A stretch of 64,000 nucleotides of DNA. It comes from Haliclona indistincta. Taxonomy: Eukaryota > Porifera > Demospongiae > Haplosclerida > Chalinidae. Positions 10,862 to 21,442 of this stretch are shown here, piece by piece (positions within the stretch are counted from its first letter, which is position 1; each line of letters begins with the position of its first letter). The translations under genes and the position numbers were made by a program. Under the pieces are notes generated by a model. The model saw only the letters and a program-made list of their open reading frames with translations. It searched no databases and had not been told where the DNA came from. The stretch spans positions 9,385,208 to 9,449,207 of the forward strand of contig OZ024787.1 of assembly GCA_964017065.1 (NCBI GenBank). Reading direction: 5' to 3'.

Positions 10862-11238
10862 AAAAAAAGCAAAAGCCTCTCGCTGCCTATTACAGGTCAC
10901 GCGTTCCTGGACAAGCCAGGGCACCTGTGCACTAAGCAGGTATGATGTGCCTGTGCTATGAGCACTCCTGGAGCCCGGGCAAGGAACTCGCAGGAGGTAC
11001 CAACCATGCCTCCCACTGCCGGTGTGGGCACCCTGTAGTCCCACCTGTACCATTAGTGGTACAATGAGACACAGTCTGTGCTTTGCTCCCCCAGTACAAG
11101 ACCAGGTACCTGTTTTACAGATGGGTGGGCTGGTGGGCTGGAGTACTTGTGATGTTTTTGTTGTTCTTTTTTTTTCTTCCTGCCCTGGGATTCGAACTGG
11201 GTCATAAACCCAGGACTCTACCAGTTGAACCACCAGGG

Positions 11239-11242
<4 letters not shown>
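10862..11242 (-). mobile_element. tRNA-derived SINE
   Basis: Read on the minus strand, the element begins with a tRNA-like head (about 11242-11185). It has an A-box-like GGTTCAACTGGTAGAGTC, a CTGGG/CCCAG stem, a B box GTTCGAATCCC, and ends able to pair as GCCCTGG/CCAGGGC. An A-rich run and a body of about 300 bp follow, ending in a T-rich tail near 10862-10869. It lies between two halves of an AC microsatellite. The cloverleaf is incomplete, so this is a SINE head and not a functional tRNA. Confidence 0.65.
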
Positions 11243-11332
<90 letters not shown>

Positions 11333-11356
11333 CGCACGCGCACACACACACACACA
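11243..11356. repeat. (CA)n microsatellite
   Basis: About 45 CA units with a short TGCGCACGCG interruption near 11331. It probably formed one tract with 10792-10836 before or after SINE insertion. Confidence 0.95.
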
Positions 11357-11399
11357 TACACTGTACTAAGACTTACCACTTATACTGGTCTGGTGGCTA

Positions 11400-11640
11400 C
11401 AGGAATTGATCAAGAGAGAAAGAGGTTGGACGGAGCTCTGTAGGGAAAGAGAGAGTGGTGGGAGGGAAGAAAGAGAGAGGGAAGAAGAGAGTGCATGGTG
11501 GGATGGAAGAAGAGAGAGCGAGGTGGGAGAAAGAAGAGAGGTGGTAAAAGAGGGAGGAGAGAGAGGAAGGAAAAAGAGGGAGAGAATGAGAGAGAGAGAG
11601 ATGGAGGGAGAAATAGAGGAAGAGTGATTGTGGGGATGAA
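11400..11640. repeat. purine-rich GA/GGGA tract
   Basis: Degenerate GAGAGA/GGAAGA sequence. All overlapping frames are low-complexity Arg/Glu or Ser/Leu products. Similar purine-rich DNA recurs at 12570-12730. Confidence 0.8.
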
Positions 11641-11771
11641 GTAAATGAGTACAAAACACTGCATCAACACATACTGATACTTACCCATCATACTCATCTA
11701 CGCTAATTATTGGCTGGCTATGAGGTAATAATACACATAAATGCAGCATAAATGTGTAGGAAATCGCCGGT

Positions 11772-12545
11772 AACCCTATGCATAGATAAATACCCTATGT
11801 ACAGGATAATTGGTAACTGCTCACATGAGCAAATCCCCTAATACATTTCCAAGCGGGCGTCATCATTCGGGTTATTAGCGCCTATGCAGATCTTGACCAC
11901 CAGTTAAATCGCCACCAAAGAAGAAAAATACGGCTATTTCAGGCACCCAAGAACACTTTCGCTGGAGAGAAGCTCAGAGAACGTTGATAGATATGCCAGC
12001 GATTGTTTGACAATGCGTTAAATTGTGCTGGAAGCTTCTTCGCAGCAGAATTGTCTAAGTCGCCGATTCCACAGCTTAGTATGGGACTAGAAGTCTCTTA
12101 AGAAGACAGCTACCTGAGTAAAAACACGGCTAGGATAAACATGTGGCATCGGTGCAATAGGATAACAACCAATGTAGTTTGAAGATCGGTTTTCTTGGTT
12201 TTGTGATGTGGCCGAGGACGTAGATATGCTGTTTCAATGGGACTGAAACTGTCCGAGAATAATTCTGTGCTCGGTTCTACTTATACAGTTGGAAAGCCTG
12301 GTTATTTGCACGTTCGGAAGCAGTACTATGATGAGTATAGCTATCTTAGTCTTGGAGTACTGCAAGCACAAACAAGGCCAAGTACGCGGGTTTTGTACAA
12401 GTTTGACAAAAATTAACGACGTAACAAGAAACATCAACTTCAGAGAAATTCAGCCCAACACTGATTGCCCGCACTAATGTGCAAAAATCCTATGCAGGAC
12501 CAATTGGAGCATCCTATACATGATGGGGGTATTTATCTATGCCCT
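11772..12545. mobile_element. inverted-repeat element, about 770 bp
   Basis: The left end CATAGATAAATACCCTATG...AGGATAATTGG is the imperfect inverse of CCAATTGGAGCATCCTATAC...GGGGGTATTTATCTATG at the right. No transposase frame is present; the 60-70 codon frames inside are not recognisable. CCAATTGGTCCTG recurs nearby at 12499 and 13146, hinting at related fragments. Confidence 0.6.
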
Positions 12546-13279
12546 ATGACAGTCAGCTATGACAGTGTGCAGTTGTGGTAGAGAGAGAAAAAGTGTGTGT
12601 GAGGGAGGTGCATAGAAATGAGAGAGGTGAGAAAGAGCGAGGAAAGAAGAAATACAGAGAAATTATGGGGGTGGAGGAAGTGGGAGGAGTGAGAGAGATC
12701 TCTAGGAAAGGAAAGAGAGGAGATATAGAATCACTGTCATGCACACATGCACATACTGTGACTCGCTTCTCCCATGTTTGGTAGTTACAGAGATCAATCT
12801 AGAGAGTGAAAGAATAAACACCAGAGAGAGGTAGAGAAAAGTGTCACACATACCTATGAAGTGAGTCTGCCACTGTCTGCAATAATAAGAGACTGCATGA
12901 TGAGGAACTGTCATGAAGTAAAGCATTAAAATTTTTTCAATGCTGTTCATGTTCATGGCTGACCTTCATGTGAAGTGTGGTTAAGATTCTCTATCAGTTG
13001 TGCACAACAGTGTATCAGTCTGAAGATAAGAGAAACAAAACAAAAGATTAATCAACTCCAGCCAATTTATGTGTACGGTCTAGTAACAGAACATATATAA
13101 TAATTATAGTGTCATACATAATGTGTTGAACAAGGGGCGGTCGCTCCAATTGGTCCTGTACTTACATCTGTGACAGCGGTCAAGATTCGCTGATCGAAGC
13201 AATCAAGGCCAAATTTCACAGCTCTGGTCAACATCAAGACACGCTAGAGCTAGCTAATTACCAAGAGCTGCGTTGCTTG
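12546..13279. other. non-coding, purine-rich then AT-rich
   Basis: No gene seen. The frames at 12553-12956 are low-complexity. Confidence 0.4.
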
Positions 13280-13775
13280 ATGCATATACACTAACACACA
13301 GCTCCGCAGTCAGTAAAGCACACACACTCACACACAGCTCAGTCAGTAAAGCACATACACTAACACACAGCTCAGTCAGTAAAGCACACACACTAACACA
13401 CAGCTCAGTCAGTAAAGCACATACACTAACACACAGCTCAGTCAGTAAAGCACACACACTAACACACAGCTCAGTCAGTAAAGCACATACACTAACACAC
13501 AGCTCTGTCAGTAAAGCATACACTAACACACAGCTCTGTCAGTAAAGCATACACTAAAACACAGCTCTGTCAGTAAAGCAAACACTAACACACAGCTCTG
13601 TCAGTAAAGCATACACTAACACACAGCTCAGTCAGTAAAGCATACACTAACACACAGCTCTGTTAGTAAAGCATACACTAACACACAGCTCTGTCAGTAA
13701 AGCATACACTAACACACAGCTCTGTCAGTAAAGCATACCATGCCACTATTAAACACACAGCTCAGTCAGTAAAGG
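13280..13775. repeat. 29-33 bp minisatellite (about 16 copies)
   Basis: Unit ACTAACACACAGCTCWGTCA followed by GTAAAGCA(C/T)A. The first half has longer units containing ACACAC; the second half has a shorter, uniform unit with TCTGTCAG. Long frames on both strands are repeat artefacts. Lack of distinct spacers excludes a CRISPR array. Confidence 0.95.
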
Positions 13776-13929
13776 GCCACGCGTATATACTAAGTAAACC
13801 CCATTATACAACATGTATATACCTCAGTGAGCACTAACAGCACACACAACAGCCTGACTGCTCTGCCTCTTGCATATCAGTCCAGGAGATAACTGAGCAG
13901 GAACGCCGCCATTTTTGACAGAAAAACAA

Positions 13930-15240
13930 TGAGTTTGGCTCACACGAGTGGATTCATAGCGCTCTTCCGGTCCTATCTTGGAGCTGGGCGGACGTATGGA
14001 AAGCCGTTTGTAACAAAAATCATGGCACTGTGTAATGCTTAGAAAGGCACTACGTAAGCTTCCATAGGCCCCATGTAAGCCCGCACACTCAACTTGGTAC
14101 CCGGACCCAACCGGTTCAGGACGTGACTGTCTGACTGAGCCGCGCGCGCGCTAATAGGCGTGGTAAGTTATTAGACGTACACGCCCACAAGAAGAAGGGC
14201 ATGCATATCCGCATACTACTATTACTAGGAGGAATCTTATGGCTGGCTTGGCTATGAACGTGAGCTCAGCACCTGATGATGATAACTCTGATGTAAGTCT
14301 ACCATAAAAACCGTGTCTTGCTTTGTGATTGCGAGGGCATGATTATGTACCCACGGTTTCATATCTTATATAGCTTACTTGTAAGGGAGCCGGTGTCATG
14401 GGGAATTGTGTATCCCCTATTCAATGTATCCCCATACAAAGTTCACTAGTGATCGTTGTATCCCAGTACATAATTCCCTATTGAATCGTGTATCCCCATA
14501 CACATTTCACATGGTCATTTTTGTATTCCAAACTAGTATCCCGTTAGTGAAAATGGGTATCCCTGTTCTTGAATAAACTCTTCATCGCCGCGTTGATCAC
14601 ACATCAATGATCATTGTTCAAAGCAAAATAATGATTTGCACATCAAATAATCTGTTGTCTCCGGACTATATTCTGTACGATCAGGAGCGCATGGACTTCT
14701 CGGCCTAATCGATGCGATCCTAAATTGCAACGCTGCATGATGGCATGATGGGTGTGGCTGCATCAGTGGCACCTCGCGTGTGCTAAACTACATACGGCTT
14801 AAATTAAACTGAACTTGAAAAGATGTCTGAAGAAGAGAAGTACAGAAACCTATGTGTATCTATTGAATAAGAGCTATCCATGTCGGGCTCTACGCCAAGC
14901 ACGTCAGCCACAAACTCGCACAAACTGCAGTCTAGACCTCTCCCCCAAATTAATCTAAAGGTCACCACTGAGTAACACATTGACAATGGGTTTTACAGGG
15001 GCTCATCATACGTTTCTGCTTTCTGTTATACCTCTACAGGTTCCCTCTATTGCTAGAGCTCATTGCACGGCATCATCATCACTCTCGCTTTGATTTAGCA
15101 GGGCGCGCAATGGGATACAAATTCCCTGGGAGGATACAGAATTCACTAGTGAATTGTGTATCCGGGATACACGATTCACTATTACACTGGAACAGCACAC
15201 CATACTGCAATGATCTAAACAACATGTTGAGCTACGGTGA
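13930..15240 (+). pseudogene. inverted duplicate of promoter plus two small exons
   Basis: 13930-14310 and 15176-15240 are the reverse complement of 36530-37070. The first includes a possible exon 1 at 14239-14292 (MAGLAMNVSSAPDDDNSD, then donor GTAAGT). The second part (GGAACAGCACACCATACTGC... ACATGTTGAG) corresponds to exon 2 but lacks the acceptor. About 880 bp of repeat DNA (14380-15170) separates them here but not at 36.6 kb, so this copy was interrupted. It also contains the GGTCCTATCTTGGAGCT motif shared with 5.9 and 37.0 kb. Confidence 0.55.
14385..15170. mobile_element. element with repeated TATCCC motifs
   Basis: The left part has several GTATCCCCATACA / ATTCACTAGTGA-like units. 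The right part has GGGATACAAATTCC and GAATTCACTAGTGAATTGTG in the opposite sense. It sits exactly where the duplicated exon pair is interrupted, so it is probably a transposon; exact ends are unclear. Confidence 0.45.
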
Positions 15241-15544
15241 AGTAATTATCTCTTACTTCAGCTAAGCTCCCTGAGCCTCTTTCTTTCTCTCCATCCCTCC
15301 CTCCCTCCCTCTCTCTCAGCCTTATGTTTGCAATACACAGGAACCTATAAAGAAGAACTCTGCTCATATGAGAACAGCTGCAGTGACTTTATTTTGGGTC
15401 CGGGTTCTGGGTACCAATGAACTATTAAGTTGCCGTAGTTGCTCATTAACTTCAAAAGATAAACATTATTACGATTTAAAAATGTGTTGTTTTGTTGGTG
15501 TTTGATAATACTAGCTATACAGTACCATAAGCAGTGATCGTAAA
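15241..15544. other. spacer, no gene seen
   Basis: Pyrimidine-rich start (CCCTCCCTCCCTC), then AT-rich DNA leading into the second satellite array. Confidence 0.4.
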
Positions 15545-17170
15545 CATCCAGTCCAGTAAGAACATAGCATTTTAGTAGACCTGATGTGTGAAAGTGGCTT
15601 AGTGTTGCTGAAATTGTATGGAACAGCATTCTAAGGTGATCCTAGACATCCAGTCCAGTAAAGAACATAGCATTTTAGTAGACCTGATGTGTGAAAGTGG
15701 CTTAGTGTTGCTGAAATTGTATGGAACAGCATTCTAAGGTGATCCTAGACATCCAGTCCAGTAAGAACATAGCATTTTAGTAGACCTGATGTGTGAAAGT
15801 GGCTTAGTGTTGTTGAAATTGTATGGAACAGCATTCTAAGGTGATCCTAGACATCCAGTCCAGTAAGAACATAGCATTTTAGTAGACCTGATGTGTGAAA
15901 GTGGCTTAGTGTTGTTGAAATTGTATGGAACAGCATTCTAAGGTGATCCTAGACATCCAGTCCAGTAAGAACATAGCATTTTAGTAGACCTGATGTGTGA
16001 AAGTGGCTTAGTGTTGCTGAAATTGTATGGAACAGCATTCTAAGGTGATCCTAGACATCCAGTCCAGTAAAGAACATAGCATTTTAGTAGACCTGATGTG
16101 TGAAAGTGGCTTAGTGTTGCTGAAATTGTATGGAACAGCATTCTAAGGTGATCCTAGACATCCAGTCCAGTAAGAACATAGCATTTTAGTAGACCTGATG
16201 TGTGAAAGTGGCTTAGTGTTGCTGAAATTGTATGGAACAGCATTCTAAGGTGATCCTAGACATCCAGTCCAGTAAAGAACATAGCATTTTAGTAGACCTG
16301 ATGTGTGAAAGTGGCTTAGTGTTGCTGAAATTGTATGGAACAGCATTCTAAGGTGATCCTAGACATCCAGTCCAGTAAGAACATAGCATTTTAGTAGACC
16401 TGATGTGTGAAAGTGGCTTAGTGTTGCTGAAATTGTATGGAACAGCATTCTAAGGTGATCCTAGACATCCAGTCCAGTAAAGAACATAGCATTTTAGTAG
16501 ACCTGATGTGTGAAAGTGGCTTAGTGTTGCTGAAATTGTATGGAACAGCATTCTAAGGTGATCCTAGACATCCAGTCCAGTAAACAACATAGCATTTTAG
16601 TAGACCTGATGTGTGAAAGTGGCTTAGTGTTGTTGAAATTGTATGGAACAGCATTCTAAGGTGATCCTAGACATCCAGTCCAGTAAGAACATAGCATTTT
16701 AGTAGACCTGATGTGTGAAAGTGGCTTAGTGTTGCTGAAATTGTATGGAACAGCATTCTAAGGTGATCCTAGACATCCAGTCCAGTAAACAACATAGCAT
16801 TTTAGTAGACCTGATGTGTGAAAGTGGCTTAGTGTTGCTGAAATTGTATGGAACAGCATTCTAAGGTGATCCTAGACATCCAGTCCAGTAAAGAACATAG
16901 CATTTTAGTAGACCTGATGTGTGAAAGTGGCTTAGTGTTGTTGAAATTGTATGGAACAGCATTCTAAGGTGATCCTAGACATCCAGTCCAGTAAAGAACA
17001 TAGCATTTTAGTAGACCTGATGTGTGAACGTGGCTTAGTGTTGCTGAAATTGTATGGAACAGCATTCTAAGGTGATCCTAGACATCCAGTCCAGTAAAGA
17101 ACATAGCATTTTAGTAGACCTGATGTGTGAAAGTGGTCTAGTGTGGCAGACAGCATGCATTCTAAGGTGA
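15545..17170. repeat. tandem array of about 103-bp monomers (16 copies)
   Basis: The core TAGTAGACCTGATGTGTGAA recurs 16 times between about 15573 and 17115, mean period 102.8 bp. Units also carry GTATGGAACAGCATTCTAAG and GATCCTAGACATCCAGTCCA. Variation is limited to AAAG/AAG/AAAC after CCAGT and GTTGCTG/GTTGTTG, in a mixed order that suggests duplication of multi-unit blocks. The last unit is divergent. It shares ancestry with the 6365-7770 array. Confidence 0.97.
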
Positions 17171-17518
17171 CCGTAGAGTTCCAGTCTAGTAACTCATGAG
17201 TGTTACTTGTGACTATCCGCTCATCTTGTCAAATTCAAAAATTCAGAATACATAACAACTTAAATTGATAATCACAACCATCAATGTCATTTAGATTATT
17301 ACTAACTATGCAAGTCGACACCTCCAGGCAATCCGTAGTCTTCTGCTACACTCCATCAACAGGAGCTGGTGGCAATGTGATAATGATGCAGTTTTGTAAT
17401 TCTATTCTGTGATACATCATGTACTTGTAAAAAATTAATTATGTATTGACAGTTATACAAAAACAACAACAGTGTCATACATACTATTTTCCACAATGTA
17501 CAGAATAGTAAAAATAAA
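17171..17518. other. 3' flank of the integrase-like gene
   Basis: AT-rich DNA, probably the 3' UTR and downstream sequence of the minus-strand gene. No other gene seen. Confidence 0.4.
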
Positions 17519-20473
17519 CTAACTATCTTCATTTGCCACCACAATGATTGTTCTCAGAAATTCTAATGTTTGCTCATAGATTTCAATCCCATAGTTGTCA
17601 CTGTCAGCCAAAGGATTTACTGATGTCCTGAGGCAATCTTCTTCTTGTGTAGTAAGAGTAATTCTGTTTTCTGGAAAAGCTATTGCCCCATCAGAGGAAG
17701 TCAAACCAGCTTCATCAATACCATAAGAACTTTCATCAATAGACTGGTCGTTAAAAGAATTCGACAGCAATGCTCCTACTGTGAACAATTGGTTTGGAGA
17801 ATGGCCATGTTCCGTGCGAAGTGAATGGCTATTCCAACTTTGCACAAACCCCTCAAGCGACCTGTTTAATCGTGGAAGAAAAACATAGTGTAAAGCGAAC
17901 AGGTGATATTCATTTACGGGATCAAGCAGCCCCCGGTACTCAAGAAAATAAAAAAGCCGGTAATATAGTTGAGTAACACATCGATGCATATCGCGCCAGA
18001 GACGCTCGATTCTTTGATTATGCACAGAGCTTCCAACTATCATACTTCCCCGATTAATTCCTCTGTGCTCTATCATATGGTGTGCAACCATAATATTTTC
18101 TTTTCCTTGATCTGACCGAACACGGGAAGGCAAACCAAACCGCTCAACAGCTTTCAAGAAGAGATTGTACACTGTGGATGCCTTGTTGTTGCTCGAGCAA
18201 TGAAGAAAGGTAATTAGCCGGCTATATCCATCAATGCCTCCATGTGTAACAAGGCGCCATCTTATTAGCTTGTGATGCCCATCTGCGTAGAGAATAACAT
18301 AATGTTTGCGTACAGATTTATCAATACAGTAGATCCTCACTAAACTGAACAGGTAGGTGGTTGTATTAGTTCAGATTATATGATTAAGTAGTCTAGCCAC
18401 TAACCTAAGAATTAATAGGCGGGGTCACGAGAACGAAGGCAAAAAGAGGGTCTAGTAAACTTGCAAGAAATCAAGTTTCCTTGATAGACCGAACAGAGGG
18501 GATCGTAAAGCCGAACCTGTGTGTGTGTTGTGCTAGACCATCTTTTGCCTTTGCTCTCGTGACCCCGCCCATTAATTTTTTAGCAAAAAGAGGGTTAATG
18601 GCTAGACTGAATGATTAAGGTGATGGGGCACAGTTAAGCCATGCATGTACCTTCAGTGTGAACTCTCACCTCATTAATTGCCACGCGGCAGCCCGAGTAG
18701 GCATGCCTGCTATCGTGAAAGTTACGGCCCTTGGCGGTTAAAGCTCAGAGAGCCATGAGCTGAAAATGCAAGAAACGATGGAAACTTTAACCTGGATTAC
18801 TTGTGGCACGATTAGTGTGGGCAAATACCATGTATGTATAAGCACCATTGTGGAGGATTCCTTTAACCGCCAAGGGGTTTAACTTTCACGTGTATATAGC
18901 ATAGAGGTTTTGCACGTACAACTTTGACGAACATTTTTCGTGTTAGTAACCGTTGCTACGATGCCATTTTGAGTGTCAGGAAAGAAGTACTTTTCGTGTC
19001 TTTTCATACTGTATGAGTGAAGGCGGTCTCTGGAAAGTCTGTTTGGAGAAAGTTGCTGCTTTTTGCTCTGGCGCACTTCTGTCTTCATTGTCGACATAGT
19101 CCTAGCACTAAGCAAAGTTGCTGTCTACTTTTCATTTAGCGATGCAGCTTACAAACGAGAGCAAAGCATGTTGCTTCTTGCAGTTGACACTCAAAATGGC
19201 CGTCTGGCGTCTGCATCACGTGTGCGTGGTTCGTGACGTCACACGCACAACTGGTTATGTGAGACTATTATGCCTACCAATACCTAGGCTGCTGCGCAAA
19301 TAAGGAGGTGAGAATTCACACTGAAGGTATCTATATAGGCAACCACACCTTCACGAGAGAACATTGTGTGTGTGTGTGTGTGTAGCTAGAGGACAATGAC
19401 TGGTTATTGGAAAATCTTGCTGTTGTGAGTGTTTGTTGCTAGTGTGCATTAAGGCTACGCAACTTGTTGCGAGCAACAAATGTTGCTTGCGCTCTGGGCA
19501 TTCTCTGGGGCACTCAACATCTTAGCAAAGTTGTCTAGAACTCACCCTTGAGTTCATAAAAGTACTAACATAGCTTTTACTGTACATATCAAAATTGTCC
19601 TTGATTTTGAAATTTAGTCTGAGCATGACACATCTGCTCAGTGATGCCATAAATTTTGCCTACCGTACACACATAATTAAAAACTAAATGCTGCTATTAA
19701 TTATGCTTATGGTTACCTATATGCCACAAGGAATTCGGCCTAGGGACTGAATATGGCCTCCTTGCTGTAAGTATACCTCTCCATCTTAATGCACGATTGA
19801 TTGGATCTGTAACACGAACAGCATTCCTCACTCGCTCCCTCGAAACACGGAATCCAAGTGAGCGAAGATGACCCATAGCCATTGTTTCACCAAATTGTGG
19901 GTACTCTTGTCTCATTAGCCTCAATCTAGCTTGTAATTGTTCATCAGTGAGTAATTCAGAAGGATCGTCTAGCATTCCATACTCTACTCTCCGTCGATAC
20001 AGAGTCATACGAGAGACACCAAGGATATTAGCAATTTCAGACCATGTGAATGCAAGAGACGTCATATATTCTAACTGACTTTGAGTTATACACAGTCGAG
20101 GACGGCCCCTACAGCCAGTATATTCGGTTTCAGTGCGATAAGTGAGTTGAGAAGCACGTGGAGTAAGCAATTCATCACTATACTCTGACCACATGTCATA
20201 CAGTACTTCCACACAATGGAGCAGTTCTGCTAGTTGAGTGGTGTACTGTTCAATGATGGCGCAGACTTCTTCATCATGCTCATCTTCATAACTATGAGCC
20301 AAGTGGTTCTGAAGATCACGCACGTTCTTTATACAAACTTCCAGTCGTTCCAATGCATACTGAGTGTAACGTTCATTGGCGTTTCCGGATTGATGTTCCA
20401 ATTCCTCTAAGAATTGTGTAATTTGGTCAAAAAAGCTCCTCCAGCCCCAGACCTCTGAATCTGCCTCCGCCAT
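17519..20473 (-). CDS. integrase-core (DDE) protein with N-terminal HTH, two exons
   Basis: Exon 1 runs from ATG 20473 to 19717 and exon 2 from 18282 to the stop at 17519. The donor ATAG|GTAACC and acceptor ACGCAG|ATGGGC join in phase to give [15 protein letters not shown], and the product is 506 residues. Order: helical N-terminus (about 1-105), helix-turn-helix (about 120-165, [15 protein letters not shown]... [19 protein letters not shown]), then an integrase catalytic core. The acidic triad is visible as D253 (WHIDGHH), D310 (RSDQGKEN) and E345 ([10 protein letters not shown]), with 34 residues between the last two. This family is widespread in sponges, cnidarians and fish and resembles retroviral/transposon integrases. 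The frame is intact, so it is either a recent element or a host-recruited gene. No flanking terminal repeats were identified. The gene is divergent from the UBX-HECT gene. Confidence 0.8.
18379..18616. mobile_element. fold-back element in the integrase intron
   Basis: Arms of about 75-85 bp (18379-18455 and 18532-18616) pair through GGCGGGGTCACGAGA / TCTCGTGACCCCGCCC and AGTCTAGCCACTAACC / GGTTAATGGCTAGACT. No coding content. Confidence 0.7.
18714..18890. mobile_element. second fold-back element in the integrase intron
   Basis: Termini CGTGAAAGTTACGGCCCTTG and CAAGGGGTTTAACTTTCACG flank a unique centre of about 115 bp; GGCGGTTAAAG / CTTTAACCGCC extends the pairing. Confidence 0.65.
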
Positions 20474-20535
20474 AGTACTATCACGTGAGATGAGAATGAC
20501 AGTCGCGATCGATCACGTGAAGAAGCAGTTAGATT

Positions 20536-21342
20536 AAGGGAGGGACCCCTAATTCCGGACACCTTTCAATACTTTTATATTTCTCCGCGTGGTACGTGTC
20601 GTCAAAGTTTAGCGGTTGTGTGTTATACTTTCCTTGGGTATCTTTCTTCTCGGAAAAATAGTCTAGAACTTATGACTCTCGTTTCGGACAGAACACTAAA
20701 AGTCTAAAGGTTTTTTCTTTCCTTTTTGGGATACCACAATTTCGGGGGAGGGTGTCTAATTTCGGACACGCCCATTTTTAGAAGCGTGGCTGTTGAGAAA
20801 GCCAAGAAAACTTCCAGTGGAAGCCCATTGTGTGCTAATTCTTGGCATGATCTTACTATTGCCTTCTCTTCCTCACTGGACAAGACAGTAGGCCTTCCGG
20901 CTCCTACTCTAGAAACCTTCCCGGTAGCGTGATCACGCAACGTGCTCTTTGCTATGTCGAACTGGTTTCCTGTAACTCTGTAGCTCTTGCCTGTATCTAA
21001 CTGTTTCACTGCTGCTTCTACTGTTTTCTCGTCTTTCTTATTTCTTCAGCCATCACGTGAGAAAAGGAAATTTGTGTTCAAATTTGAAATTCGCGCCAAA
21101 AGTCGACAGACGTATTCCACCATTAAAGTCATAGGTTATAAGTCGCTCTATAGGCTGAATAGCTCACAAGCACTGTGGCAACTAGCAATGTGACAGCAGC
21201 GACAGCTATACTGAATATAACTCAGTGAAACAATACTACTATAGTAGCTTTAACTGTGTTGTAAAAATAGTTGAGCTACGTTACGCCAAGAAGTGAAGTG
21301 TCCGGAATTAGGAAACGTCCGAAACTAGGGGGCTCTCCCTTA
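20536..21342 (-). mobile_element. pogo-like transposon remnant with HTH fragment
   Basis: Inverted ends AAGGGAGGGACCCCTAATTC (left) and GAATTAGGAAACG...AGGGGGCTCTCCCTT (right) share the CTAATTCCGGACAC motif. Inside, on the minus strand (about 21040-20704), a fragment encodes VKQLDTGKSYRVTGNQFDIA, then KSTLRDHATGK and GRPTVLSSEEE. This is a pipsqueak/CENP-B-type HTH as at the N-terminus of pogo/Tigger transposases. The DDE catalytic region is missing and the upstream ATG is in another frame, so the copy is non-autonomous and dead. It fills most of the interval between two divergent genes. Confidence 0.7.
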
Positions 21343-21442
21343 AAAGTTAATAACGCAGGACAAAAGACACAACAAAGTTTCGAGGATCGCTGTCACTGTA
21401 CCACGTGTTCAGAAAAATTGCATACTCTCAGTCTCTGGTACG

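Noticed and set aside
10682..11443. Frames of 70-223 codons through CA repeats and the SINE
   Set aside because: Val/Cys or His/Thr dipeptide runs from microsatellite DNA, not genes.
13254..13775. Regular short repeats resembling a CRISPR array, and 90-codon frames within
   Set aside because: Units are contiguous with no unique spacers; this is a eukaryotic minisatellite.
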